This document shows positions 1-7,891 of a DNA stretch of 64,000 nt, in pieces. The DNA comes from Rathayibacter tritici (GTDB taxonomy: Bacteria; Actinomycetota; Actinomycetes; Actinomycetales; Microbacteriaceae). Position 1 is the stretch's first letter. The number at the start of each line of letters is the position of its first letter. The notes under the pieces are model-generated. The model worked only from the letters and a program-made list of their open reading frames with translations, searched no databases and was not told the origin of the DNA. The stretch lies in assembly GCF_002932875.1 (NCBI RefSeq), contig NZ_PSWS01000048.1, positions 62,001-126,000 of the forward strand. Direction: 5' to 3'. A program made the translations under genes and the position numbers.

Positions 1-1017
1 CAACGGCTCCAGTTGCGCGAGCGCAACTCCTACCTGCCCGCGATCGAGGAGGTGGCCGGAGAGATGCTGCGCACGGTCGGGCACCGCGGGGGAGCGCTGA
101 CCCACAGCTCCGTCTCGAAGATGGCCCGGCATCTCGGCTTCGAGATCATCCACGTCGGTGACCTGCCGCACTCGGCGCGCTCGGTGATCGACCTCGCGAA
201 CGGTCGGATCTACCTCCCGCCCGCTTCGATCCCGGGCGGGCACGGGCTGCGGGCGCTCGCGCTCCAGGCGATGGCGCACCGCCTCCTCGGCCACGAGCGG
301 CCGGTGACCTACGCCGACTTCCTCCGCCAGCGTCTCGAGATCAACTACTTCGCGGCCGCCTGCCTGATGCCGCTGGAGCCGGCCGTCGCCTTCCTCCAGG
401 AGGCCAAGCGCGAGCGGGACATCTCGGTCGAGGACTTCCGCGACGGCTTCGGAGTCACCCACGAGGCCGCCGCCCTGCGCTTCACCAACCTGCTTACCTC
501 GCACCTCGACATTCGGATGCACTTCCTGCGAGTCCTCGGCGACGGCTCGATCCAGAAGGCCTACGAGAACGACGGGCTGCCGCTGCCGACCGATGTGACC
601 GGAGCTGTCGAGGGCCAGGTCGTCTGCCGCTACTGGTCGGCGCGCTCGGCGTTCACCCGCACGAACCGCACCACCGAGTACTACCAGTACGTCGACACGC
701 CGGCGGGCACCTTCTGGTCAGCGTCGCAGACCGGCACGACCGCGACGGAGGAGTTCTCGATCACAGTGGGCGTCCCGTTCGCCGAGGCCCGCTTCTTCCG
801 CGGCCGCGACACCGACCGCCGCGAGCTCTCCCGCTGCCCCGACGAATCCTGCTGCCGACGCGCACCGTCCGATCTCGCCGCGCGCTGGGACGGCAACGCC
901 TGGCCGAGCGCCCGCCTGCACGCGCACGTGCTCGCGCCCCTGCCCTCGGGCACCTTCCCCGGCATCGACGACGCCGAGGTCTACGAGTTCCTCGACATCC
1001 ACGCCCGCGAGCCCTAA
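1..1017 (+). CDS. ScfR/RamB-type transcriptional regulator, C-terminal part (cut by window start)
   Basis: The reading frame is open to the first base, so the N-terminal part (in this family an XRE helix-turn-helix) lies outside the window. The visible 338 residues hold an IrrE/ImmA-like domain: the helix MAHRLLGHE followed by RLEINYFAAACLMP. A C-terminal ScfR-type domain follows, with conserved Cys/Arg positions such as SRCPDESCCRR. Known family members (for example RamB) sense short-chain acyl metabolism and control acetate, propionate or glyoxylate-cycle genes. The usual HEXXH zinc motif is absent here (AHRLLGH), so the domain is probably a sensor rather than a protease. Its target genes are likely upstream and not visible. 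The TTG at base 13 is very unlikely to be the real start. The family call is strong, the ligand is unknown. Confidence 0.85.
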   Translation, partial: QRLQLRERNSYLPAIEEVAGEMLRTVGHRGGALTHSSVSKMARHLGFEIIHVGDLPHSARSVIDLANGRIYLPPASIPGGHGLRALALQAMAHRLLGHERPVTYADFLRQRLEINYFAAACLMPLEPAVAFLQEAKRERDISVEDFRDGFGVTHEAAALRFTNLLTSHLDIRMHFLRVLGDGSIQKAYENDGLPLPTDVTGAVEGQVVCRYWSARSAFTRTNRTTEYYQYVDTPAGTFWSASQTGTTATEEFSITVGVPFAEARFFRGRDTDRRELSRCPDESCCRRAPSDLAARWDGNAWPSARLHAHVLAPLPSGTFPGIDDAEVYEFLDIHAREP

Positions 1018-1035
1018 CCGCCCTCCCCCCTCCTT

Positions 1036-1096
1036 CGCGAGATGCCACTTACGAGGCCTTTCCTCGGCGTGTCTTCGTCATAGGTGGCATCTCGCG
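1036..1096. repeat. Palindromic element A, copy 1
   Basis: A 61-nt element with 16-nt terminal arms: CGCGAGATGCCACTTA on the left and TAGGTGGCATCTCGCG on the right, which pair with one mismatch. It lies 39 nt before the DUF559 gene. A second 61-nt copy lies just after that gene in reverse orientation; the reverse complement of this copy matches it at about 51 of 61 positions by hand count. Confidence 0.85.
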
Positions 1097-1134
1097 GCGG
1101 GGGCTGTGGAGAACTCGAGCGGGGAGGATGGCGG

Positions 1135-2028
1135 ATGGGGGACCCTGCGGGCATGAGTGAGCAGCAGCATTCCGGAGTGGTCAACGCGTCGACGAGTGGC
1201 GCGTCGCGGCACGGCCTCGTCCGGGACTATCCGGTCGCCGTCTTCCGTGGTGCACGTGCGGTCGTGGAGCCGCTGGACTTCGACGAGCGGATCACTGCAT
1301 TCGCGGCTGTCATGCGGCCGGGGGAGTTCTTTTCGCACGGCACGGCGGCGCACCTGCTGGGTCTGCCGGATCGGAGGAAGACAGCGACGACTGCGCTCGA
1401 CGTCGCGGTCGCCCCGCCGATGCGCGCCGCGCGTCGCGTGGGCGTCCGCTCGCACCACCTCTGGGACGAGGCGGTCACGGTCGTCCATGCCACCTACCCG
1501 ACGGCCGATCCGGCGTCGACGTTCTGCCACCTCGCCGCGTCCAGGACTCTCGACGAACTCGTCGTCCTCGGCGACGCCCTCGTTCTGCCCGACGAGGAGG
1601 GGACCCGTCGGGGGCTCCGCGTCGACCTCACGATCCTGGCCGAGCGCGCCCGGTGCTTCCGCGGGCGGGGCGGTCGCCTGGCCCGCGAGGCGGTGGGCTG
1701 GGTCAGGTCAGGGGCGGAATCCCCGCGCGAGACACTGCTGCGACTACTGCTTCTGCGAGCCGGACTTCCGGAACCGGAGCTGAACGTGGAGCTGTTCGAT
1801 GCTGACGGGCTCTTCGTCGCCCGAGTGGACATGCTCTACCGACGTGAGCGCGTCGTCGTCGAGTACGACGGTGATCAGCACCGTACGGACCGGGCGCAAT
1901 ACGAGCGGGATATTGCCCGGATCGAAGCGATCGAAGCGCTCGGCTACCGAGTCGTCCGGGTCCGCGCTTCCGGTCTCCTCGCGCCCGACGCGACCGTCGC
2001 CCGCGTCCGCCGCGCCCTCGCCGTGTGA
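1135..2028 (+). CDS. DUF559 (Vsr-like nuclease fold) protein with AbiEi-like N-terminus
   Basis: About 297 residues. The N-terminal ~110 residues resemble the AbiEi-type antitoxin/DNA-binding region common in actinobacterial DUF559 proteins (segment FFSHGTAAHLLGLP). The last ~110 residues are a DUF559 domain of the Vsr/PD-(D/E)xK endonuclease superfamily, with VARVDMLY, VVVEYDGDQHR, an ERD segment and LGYRVVRVRA. The Asp, Glu and His positions expected for a metal-dependent nuclease are present. The start is the ATG with GGGGAGG 7 nt upstream; an in-frame ATG at 1153 is an alternative. The gene stands alone between two inverted copies of palindromic element A, so gene plus repeats form a unit of about 1.06 kb. 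Its biological role is unknown; nuclease activity is inferred from the fold only. Confidence 0.75.
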   Translation: MGDPAGMSEQQHSGVVNASTSGASRHGLVRDYPVAVFRGARAVVEPLDFDERITAFAAVMRPGEFFSHGTAAHLLGLPDRRKTATTALDVAVAPPMRAARRVGVRSHHLWDEAVTVVHATYPTADPASTFCHLAASRTLDELVVLGDALVLPDEEGTRRGLRVDLTILAERARCFRGRGGRLAREAVGWVRSGAESPRETLLRLLLLRAGLPEPELNVELFDADGLFVARVDMLYRRERVVVEYDGDQHRTDRAQYERDIARIEAIEALGYRVVRVRASGLLAPDATVARVRRALAV

Positions 2029-2035
2029 CCGACCC

Positions 2036-2096
2036 CGCGAGATGCCTCTTATGACGACGACACGCCGAGCGGATGCCGCACAAGTGGCATCTCGCG
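2036..2096. repeat. Palindromic element A, copy 2
   Basis: A 61-nt element beginning CGCGAGATGCCTCTTA and ending AAGTGGCATCTCGCG, so its ends are near-perfect inverted repeats. Read in reverse complement it aligns without gaps to the copy on the other side of the DUF559 gene. It begins 7 nt after that gene's stop codon and lies 21 nt from the end of the convergent SorC-type regulator. Confidence 0.85.
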
Positions 2097-2117
2097 GAGG
2101 GAGCGGGACGGGGTGCG

Positions 2118-3116
2118 TCAGCCGGAGATGAGGGCGCGGGCGGTGCCCTCGTCGAGGATGAGGTCGGTGATCAAGCCGGCGGCGAGGGCGCCGCGCAGGC
2201 CCGGCAGCTTGGAGGCGCCGGCCACCACGCAGATCCGGCGCGACGCGCGACGCACGGTCGAGAGGTCCGGGCCGCTTGCACGTTCGTTCATGGGGATGTC
2301 GTCCCAGCTGCCGTCGGAGCGGTAGAACACCGTCGCGACGTCGCCGACGACGCCCGAGCCGCTGAGCGAGGTGAAGTCGCTCGGCTCCAGGTAACCGCCG
2401 ATGTACACCTTCGAGGGGACTGCGGCGAACGGCGACCCGAGCCCGAACAGCGCCACGTCCATCCGCTGCTGCAGCTCCAGGACCCGACGGGTGGAGCGCT
2501 CGCGCCACACCGCCTGCTTGGTGGTCGGGTCGTCGAAGAATGCCGGCACCGGGAACTGCTGCACCTTCGCGGCGTACGCGTCGCCGAAACGGCGCAGGAT
2601 CTCACTGGAGTAGTTGATGCCCGTCGTCTCGGTGTTCCCCGCGCCGTTCAGCTGCACGATCTGCGTGTTGTGCGTCTCCTTGGCGATCAGGTGGCGACTG
2701 ATAGCGCTCATCGTCGACCCCCACGCGATGCCGACGATCATGTTGGAGTCGATGAACTGCCCGAGGATCCGCGCCGCGGACAGCGCCACCCGCTCCAGCC
2801 GGTCGATCTCGCTGGTGTGATCCGGCACCGGCACGATGTGCGCGGTGATGTCGAAGTGCGCGCGCACCTCGGCCGAGAGGGCGCTCGCCCGGTCGAGAGG
2901 GGAGCGGATCTGGATGTCGACCAGGCCGGTCGCGCGGGCGTGCGAGAGCAGGCGCGAGACGGAGGAGCGCGACGTGTGCAGCTCGTGCGCGATGGCGTCC
3001 ATCGTCAGGTCTTGCATGTAGTAGAGCTGTGCCGCCCGCAGCGCGTCGCGCGTTTTGTCTGGATGGGTCGCGTGGGTCGTCTCGTCGAGTTCGACGACCG
3101 GTCTCACCGGGGTCAT
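2118..3116 (-). CDS. SorC/DeoR-like sugar-responsive transcriptional regulator
   Basis: About 332 residues with an N-terminal helix-turn-helix (YYMQDLTMDAIAHELHTSRS region) and a C-terminal SorC-type sugar-phosphate-binding domain (VGIAWGSTMSAISRHL, VVAGASKLPGLRGAL). SorC proteins are tetrameric regulators whose effector is usually a phosphorylated sugar or polyol. The gene is divergent from glpD with a shared 155-nt promoter region, so it is the best local candidate to control glpD-glpF-glpK, with glycerol-3-phosphate or dihydroxyacetone phosphate as a plausible effector (inference). The start is the ATG with AGGGAG just upstream; an in-frame GTG at 3131 would add five residues. Many actinobacteria use a GlpR of the short DeoR type instead, so this assignment is not certain. 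Confidence 0.85.
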   Translation of the reverse strand: MTPVRPVVELDETTHATHPDKTRDALRAAQLYYMQDLTMDAIAHELHTSRSSVSRLLSHARATGLVDIQIRSPLDRASALSAEVRAHFDITAHIVPVPDHTSEIDRLERVALSAARILGQFIDSNMIVGIAWGSTMSAISRHLIAKETHNTQIVQLNGAGNTETTGINYSSEILRRFGDAYAAKVQQFPVPAFFDDPTTKQAVWRERSTRRVLELQQRMDVALFGLGSPFAAVPSKVYIGGYLEPSDFTSLSGSGVVGDVATVFYRSDGSWDDIPMNERASGPDLSTVRRASRRICVVAGASKLPGLRGALAAGLITDLILDEGTARALISG

Positions 3117-3145
3117 TACCACTCCCTGCACGGATTTCCACCCGT

Positions 3146-3172
3146 CTTGACCGGATGTGTTGTCGGGTCAAG
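3146..3172. promoter_or_regulatory. Inverted repeat in the regulator-glpD intergenic region, candidate operator
   Basis: CTTGACC and GGTCAAG form perfect 7-nt arms separated by 13 nt. The site lies 30 nt from the SorC-type regulator start and 100 nt before glpD, where an operator for the regulator would be expected. TTGACC could also serve as a -35 element. No experimental support. Confidence 0.45.
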
Positions 3173-3271
3173 GATGGCTGTATTCCTCCGCGAAATCAAT
3201 CGTCCATCTCTTCGGTGCACGCTAGCGCGGGGGCCTCGACGACACCCCTACGACACGAAGGCGAGTACGAA

Positions 3272-5026
3272 GTGGCACAGTCCGACGGAACTCCCGGAAA
3301 CTCCGCTCTGCGTGAGAGCGTCGCTGCTCTCCGCGACAACCCCCGAGCCACGGTCCTGGTCATCGGCGGTGGAATCAACGGCATCGGGACCTTCCGCGAA
3401 CTCGCGCTGAACGGCGTCGACGTCGCCCTCGTCGAGCGCGGCGACTACGTCTCCGGTGCCTCGAGCGCCTCCAGCCACATGATCCACGGCGGCATCCGCT
3501 ACCTCGAGAACGGCGAGTTCCGTCTCGTCAACGAGGGCGTGCACGAGCGCAACGGCCTGCTGAAGATCGCTCCCCATTACGTCAAGCCGCTGCAGACGAC
3601 CATCCCGATCTACTCGACGTTCTCGGGCATCCTCGCCGCCCCCCTGCGCTTCCTGACTCACAAGTCGGGCAAGCCGCAGGAACGCGGTGCGCTGCTGATC
3701 AAGGTCGGGCTCACCCTCTACGACTTCTTCTCCCGCGACGGCGGCACCGTGCCGCGCCACCAGTTCCACGGTCGGAAGCGCTCGCTGAACGAGCTGCCTC
3801 AGCTCGATCCGAAGATCAAGTACACCGCCACCTACTTCGACGCCTCCGTGCACGAGCCGGAGCGCCTCGCGCTCGACGTCCTGCACGACGCGCTGATCGG
3901 TGGCAAGAAGGCCCGCGCGGCCAATTACGTCGAGGCCGTCGGCGCCGACGAGAAGGGTGTGGTCCTGCGCGATCGCGAATCCGGCGAAGAGTTCACCTTC
4001 GCAGCCGACGTTGTCGTCAACGTCTCCGGGCCCTGGACCGACTTCACCAACACCGCCCTCGGCACGAGCACGACGTTCATGGGCGGCACCAAGGGCTCGC
4101 ACATCGTGCTCGACAACCCCGAGCTGGTCGAGGCCTGCGAGGGCCGCGAGATGTTCTTCGAGCACAGCGACGGCCGCATCGTCCTCATCTACCCGCTCAA
4201 GGGCCGCGTCATGGTCGGTACGACCGACATCGACGCTGACCCCACCAAGCCCGCGGTGTGCACGGAGGAGGAGATCGACTACTTCTTCGAGCTCGTCAGC
4301 CACGTTTTCCCCGCCATCCCGGTGGACCGCTCGCAGATCGTCTTCAAGTTCTCCGGCATCCGTCCGCTGCCCCGTCACGACGACGAGGCGCCCGGATTCG
4401 TCTCCCGCGACTACCGCATCGAGCCCTCGACCCTGCCCGGCAACGGCTCGCCCGTGCTCAGCCTGGTCGGTGGCAAGTGGACGACGTTCCGTGCCCTGTC
4501 CGAGCACCTCTCGAACGAGGTTTTCACGCGGATCGGCGTAACCCGTCGCGTCTCGACCGTGAAGACCCCCATCGGAGGTGGCAAGGGCTTCCCGCGCACC
4601 GACGCGTCCCGTGCGCAGTGGATCAGCCAGCACCGCTCCGGCCTGTCCTCGGCCCGCACCGGCCAGCTGCTCGAACGCTACGGCACCCGCGCGCAGGAGG
4701 TCATCGAGGCACTGGTCGACGGACACGACGAGGCACTCGACTTCGACAAGGACTTCACCACCGGCGAGGTCCGCTATCTCGCGAATCACGAGAGCGTGGT
4801 GCACCTGATCGACCTGGTCATGCGCCGCACGAACCACGCTTTCACCGGAGGCCTGAGCCGCGAACTCCTCGAGGAGCTCGCCGAGCACACCGGAGCCGTG
4901 CTGGGCTGGGACGACGCCACCCGGGCATCCGAAGTGGATGCGACCATCGCGCACCTCAAGGAGTACAACGGCGTCGAGGTCGGGGGCACGTCGGTGCAGG
5001 CCCCGACGGCCGTGCCCGCCTCCTGA
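3272..5026 (+). CDS. glpD: Glycerol-3-phosphate dehydrogenase (FAD, respiratory)
   Basis: 584 residues. Oxidises sn-glycerol-3-phosphate to dihydroxyacetone phosphate and passes electrons to the quinone pool at the membrane. The N-terminal FAD-binding motif VLVIGGGINGIG sits at residues 28-39, followed by ALVERGDYVSGASSASS and MIHGGIRYLE, all typical of GlpD. A late FAD segment, SLVGGKWTTFRALSE, and the C-terminal helical domain are complete. The start is GTG, chosen because the aligned part begins soon after it; an AAGGCGAG purine stretch precedes it. A strong hairpin follows the stop codon, so glpF and glpK may be transcribed partly from their own promoter or by read-through. It is probably controlled by the divergent SorC-type regulator. 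Confidence 0.95.
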   Translation: MAQSDGTPGNSALRESVAALRDNPRATVLVIGGGINGIGTFRELALNGVDVALVERGDYVSGASSASSHMIHGGIRYLENGEFRLVNEGVHERNGLLKIAPHYVKPLQTTIPIYSTFSGILAAPLRFLTHKSGKPQERGALLIKVGLTLYDFFSRDGGTVPRHQFHGRKRSLNELPQLDPKIKYTATYFDASVHEPERLALDVLHDALIGGKKARAANYVEAVGADEKGVVLRDRESGEEFTFAADVVVNVSGPWTDFTNTALGTSTTFMGGTKGSHIVLDNPELVEACEGREMFFEHSDGRIVLIYPLKGRVMVGTTDIDADPTKPAVCTEEEIDYFFELVSHVFPAIPVDRSQIVFKFSGIRPLPRHDDEAPGFVSRDYRIEPSTLPGNGSPVLSLVGGKWTTFRALSEHLSNEVFTRIGVTRRVSTVKTPIGGGKGFPRTDASRAQWISQHRSGLSSARTGQLLERYGTRAQEVIEALVDGHDEALDFDKDFTTGEVRYLANHESVVHLIDLVMRRTNHAFTGGLSRELLEELAEHTGAVLGWDDATRASEVDATIAHLKEYNGVEVGGTSVQAPTAVPAS

Positions 5027-5048
5027 TCGGCCGAGAGGCTCGATCGGC

Positions 5049-5087
5049 GACAGCCCCGGAGTGAGGAATACCTCGCCCGGGGCTGTC
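5049..5087 (+). terminator. Hairpin between glpD and glpF
   Basis: GACAGCCCCGG pairs perfectly with CCGGGGCTGTC, and the inner GAGG/CCTC extends the stem around an AATA loop. There is no T-run, as is common for actinobacterial terminators. It could end glpD transcripts or reduce read-through into glpF-glpK. Confidence 0.75.
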
Positions 5088-5157
5088 GTCACGACAACGC
5101 ACAAACGTGCACGCGCCGTTCCTTGTCGCTGGGACAGGGCGCCGATAACTTCACACA

Positions 5158-5199
5158 CGGCGGGCATCGCAGCCCGCCGCGAACGCCTGCGCGCGTTCG
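5158..5199 (+). promoter_or_regulatory. Two hairpins in the glpF leader
   Basis: Stem 1 is CGGCGGGC/GCCCGCCG with a 6-nt loop (5158-5179). Stem 2 is CGAACGC/GCGTTCG with a 6-nt loop (5180-5199). They are back to back and end 8 nt before the AAAGGA ribosome-binding stretch of glpF. They may stabilise or modulate the glpFK mRNA; no known riboswitch class was recognised. Confidence 0.4.
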
Positions 5200-5223
5200 T
5201 CTTACCCAAAGGAAAAGGTCAAC

Positions 5224-5982
5224 GTGGACAATCTCGGAGTGGTGTTCCTCGCCGAAGTCGTGGGAACGGCGATGCTCGTGCTCCTCGGCTGCGGTGTCGT
5301 CGCCAACGTCGCACTCGTGAAGAGCAAGGGTCTCAACGGCGGAACCCTCATGGTCAACATCGGCTGGGGCTTCGCGGTCTTCGCCGGCGTGATCGTCTCG
5401 TACAACTCGGGGGCGCACCTGAACCCCGCGGTCACCCTGGGCCTGGTCGCCAGCGGAGCGACCGAATTCGGCTCGGGCGTCCCGGTGAACATCGCCTCGA
5501 TCCTCGTGTACATCCTCGCCCAGATGATCGGTGCGATCCTCGGCGCCGTCTTCTGCTGGCTCGCCTACAAGCAGCACTTCGACGAGGAGCCCGACGCAGC
5601 CAACAAGCTCGGCGTCTTCTCGACCGGCCCGGCGATCCGCTCCTACGGCTGGAACTTCGTCACCGAGGTCATCGGTACGTTCGTCCTCGTCTTCGTCGTC
5701 ATCGGCTTCGGCGGCGGACGTCAGGGCGACGGCGGCCTGGCCGCACTCGGCGCTCTCCCCGTCGCCATCCTGGTGATTGCAATCGGTGCCTCGCTCGGCG
5801 GCCCGACCGGCTACGCCATCAATCCCGCCCGTGACCTCGGCCCCCGCATCGCGCACGCGCTGCTGCCGATCAAGGGCAAGGGCTCGAGCGACTGGAGCTA
5901 CGCCTGGGTGCCCGTGGCCGGCCCGATCGTGGGCGGTGTGCTCGCGGGCCTCGCCTCGCTCGCGCTGCTTCCGGTCCTCTAA
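5224..5982 (+). CDS. glpF: Glycerol uptake facilitator (MIP/aquaglyceroporin)
   Basis: 252 residues, six membrane helices plus two half-helices. The two pore signatures are present: HLNPAVT (NPA at 67-69) and INPARDLGPR (NPA at 200-202). The Asp following the second NPA is typical of glycerol-permeable members. It lets glycerol diffuse across the cytoplasmic membrane for trapping by GlpK. The start is GTG with AAAGGAAAAGG upstream. It lies 46 nt before glpK and is almost certainly co-transcribed with it. The leader contains two tight hairpins. Confidence 0.93.
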   Translation: MDNLGVVFLAEVVGTAMLVLLGCGVVANVALVKSKGLNGGTLMVNIGWGFAVFAGVIVSYNSGAHLNPAVTLGLVASGATEFGSGVPVNIASILVYILAQMIGAILGAVFCWLAYKQHFDEEPDAANKLGVFSTGPAIRSYGWNFVTEVIGTFVLVFVVIGFGGGRQGDGGLAALGALPVAILVIAIGASLGGPTGYAINPARDLGPRIAHALLPIKGKGSSDWSYAWVPVAGPIVGGVLAGLASLALLPVL

Positions 5983-6028
5983 AGCCGCCGCATTTCCTGC
6001 CACCCCCGTTACGAAGGAGTAATCATTC

Positions 6029-7543
6029 ATGGCTGACTACGTCATCGCTATCGACCAGGGGACCACGTCGTCCCGCGCGATCATCTTCGACAAGAAGGGA
6101 TCGATCGTCTCCACCGGCCAGAAGGAGCACGAGCAGATCTTCCCGCGCGCCGGCTGGGTCGAGCACGACCCGATCGAGATCTGGAACAACGTCCGTGAGG
6201 TGATCGGTCAGGCCCTCTCCCGCGCCGACCTGACCCGTCACGACATCGCCTCGGTCGGCATCACCAACCAGCGCGAGACCGCGGTCGTCTGGGACAAGAC
6301 CACCGGCAAGCCCGTCTACAACGCCATCGTCTGGCAGGACACCCGTACCCAGTCGATCGTCGACCGACTCGCGGGCGACGAGGGCGCGGACCGCTTCAAG
6401 TCGATCGTGGGCCTCCCGCTCGCGACCTATTTCTCCGGTACCAAGATCGTCTGGATCCTCGAGAACGTCGAGGGTGCGCGCGAGAAGGCGGAGGCGGGTG
6501 ACCTGCTCTTCGGCACCACCGACACCTGGGTTCTGTGGAATCTGACCGGCGGCATCGACGGCGGCGTCCACAAGACCGACGTCACCAACGCCTCCCGCAC
6601 CCTGTTCCTCGACCTCGAGACTCTCGAGTGGCGCGACGACATCCTCGAGGCCTTCGGGGTTCCGAGGTCGATGCTCCCCGAGGTCTGCTCCTCCTCCGAG
6701 GTCTACGGCCAGGTCGAGTCCTCCTCGCTGCTGCGCGAGGTGCCGATTGCGGGCATCCTGGGCGACCAGCAGGCCGCGACCTTCGGTCAGGCGGCGTTCG
6801 ATCCGGGCGAGGCGAAGAACACCTACGGCACCGGCAACTTCTTGATCTTCAACACGGGCACCGAGATCGTGCACTCGAAGAACGGGCTGCTCACCACCAT
6901 CGGCTACAAGCTCGGCGACGGTGAGGTGCACTATGCGCTGGAGGGCTCGATCGCCGTCTCCGGCTCGCTAATCCAGTGGCTGCGCGACAACCTGGGCCTC
7001 ATCGGCTCGGCCCCTGAGGTCGAGGCGCTGGCCGCCACGGTCGAGGACAACGGAGGCGCGTACTTCGTCCCCGCGTTCTCGGGCCTGTTCGCGCCGTACT
7101 GGCGCTCGGACGCGCGCGGTGCCCTCGTGGGCCTGACCCGCTACGTCAACAAGGGCCACATTGCCCGCGCCGCGCTGGAGGCGACCGCCTTCCAGACCCG
7201 CGAGGTCCTGGACGCGGTCAATGCCGACTCCGGTGTGCCGCTGCAGGAGCTCAAAGTCGACGGCGGCATGATCGCCAACAACTTGCTCATGCAGTTCCAG
7301 GCCGACATCCTCGGCGTCCCGGTCGTTCGACCGGTCGTCGCCGAGACCACCGCGCTCGGAGCGGCCTATGCGGCCGGTCTCGCGGTCGGCTTCTGGGCGA
7401 ACCTCGACGACCTGCGCCAGAACTGGCAGGAGGACTCGCGCTGGACTCCCCAGATGGACCAGGACGAGGCTGCCCGCCAGTACCGCCTGTGGAAGAAGGC
7501 CGTCACCAAGACCTTCGACTGGGTCGACGAGGACGTGCAGTAA
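6029..7543 (+). CDS. glpK: Glycerol kinase
   Basis: 504 residues, the usual family length. ATP-dependent phosphorylation of glycerol to sn-glycerol-3-phosphate, the substrate of GlpD. FGGY-kinase features are present: the N-terminal phosphate-binding segment [13 protein letters not shown], the substrate region [23 protein letters not shown], and the C-terminal adenosine-binding region [13 protein letters not shown] with [20 protein letters not shown] lies 10 nt before the ATG. Last gene of the glycerol cluster, followed by a stem-loop. Complete, with no disruption seen. Confidence 0.97.
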   Translation: MADYVIAIDQGTTSSRAIIFDKKGSIVSTGQKEHEQIFPRAGWVEHDPIEIWNNVREVIGQALSRADLTRHDIASVGITNQRETAVVWDKTTGKPVYNAIVWQDTRTQSIVDRLAGDEGADRFKSIVGLPLATYFSGTKIVWILENVEGAREKAEAGDLLFGTTDTWVLWNLTGGIDGGVHKTDVTNASRTLFLDLETLEWRDDILEAFGVPRSMLPEVCSSSEVYGQVESSSLLREVPIAGILGDQQAATFGQAAFDPGEAKNTYGTGNFLIFNTGTEIVHSKNGLLTTIGYKLGDGEVHYALEGSIAVSGSLIQWLRDNLGLIGSAPEVEALAATVEDNGGAYFVPAFSGLFAPYWRSDARGALVGLTRYVNKGHIARAALEATAFQTREVLDAVNADSGVPLQELKVDGGMIANNLLMQFQADILGVPVVRPVVAETTALGAAYAAGLAVGFWANLDDLRQNWQEDSRWTPQMDQDEAARQYRLWKKAVTKTFDWVDEDVQ

Positions 7544-7549
7544 TTTTTT

Positions 7550-7574
7550 CCGCGGCAGTCCCTGCCTGCCGCGG
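7550..7574 (+). terminator. Stem-loop after glpK
   Basis: CCGCGGCAG pairs with CTGCCGCGG around a 7-nt loop, starting 6 nt after the glpK stop. The T-run lies before rather than after the stem, so this would act as a tail-less actinobacterial hairpin. Confidence 0.6.
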
Positions 7575-7891
7575 CGCGGTCGGCTCGTCGAGGCGGTCGC
7601 GTCTCGGGGAGCGGGTCGCGTCCGGCTAGCGGACAACGCGGGCACGTGTTCTCCCCGTTCGCCTTCTTCGGCGAGCGGATGACGTCAGTCCCTCACGGTG
7701 AAGCGCCCTGGTCGTCCCTCGGGTCGGGTGGGGCGCTTCGTTGTTCCGAGGAAGGCGCGGAGTCTGCCGGGCGGGAGGTCCGCGCCAGCGAGGGCGGAGG
7801 ACGGGGCGGTTCTGCGAGTTGCGGGTGGGCTGCTCCTGGTGAGCGACTCCGGGTGAGCGCCGGCCGATCGCCGCGAACGAGGCCGTGCCGC
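7575..7891. other. Convergent intergenic region with hairpins, no gene seen
   Basis: The space between glpK and the convergent HAD gene contains no credible coding frame. It holds CGTTCGCC/GGCGAGCG (7659-7680) and a longer hairpin GAAGCGCCC/GGGCGCTTC (7700-7739), the latter followed by a T-rich stretch and suited to stop transcription from either side. Confidence 0.6.

Noticed and set aside
1036-2096. Classical insertion sequence or transposon with target-site duplication
   Set aside because: No direct repeat flanking the outer ends was visible, the encoded protein is not a known transposase family, and the ends are themselves palindromes rather than simple terminal repeats.
3029-3271. N-terminal extension of glpD
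   Set aside because: The 81 extra codons are antisense to the divergent regulator and not GlpD-like; the GTG at 3272 gives the normal length.
7543-7574. Rho-independent terminator with U-tail after glpK
   Set aside because: The T-run precedes the stem instead of following it, so only a tail-less hairpin is claimed.
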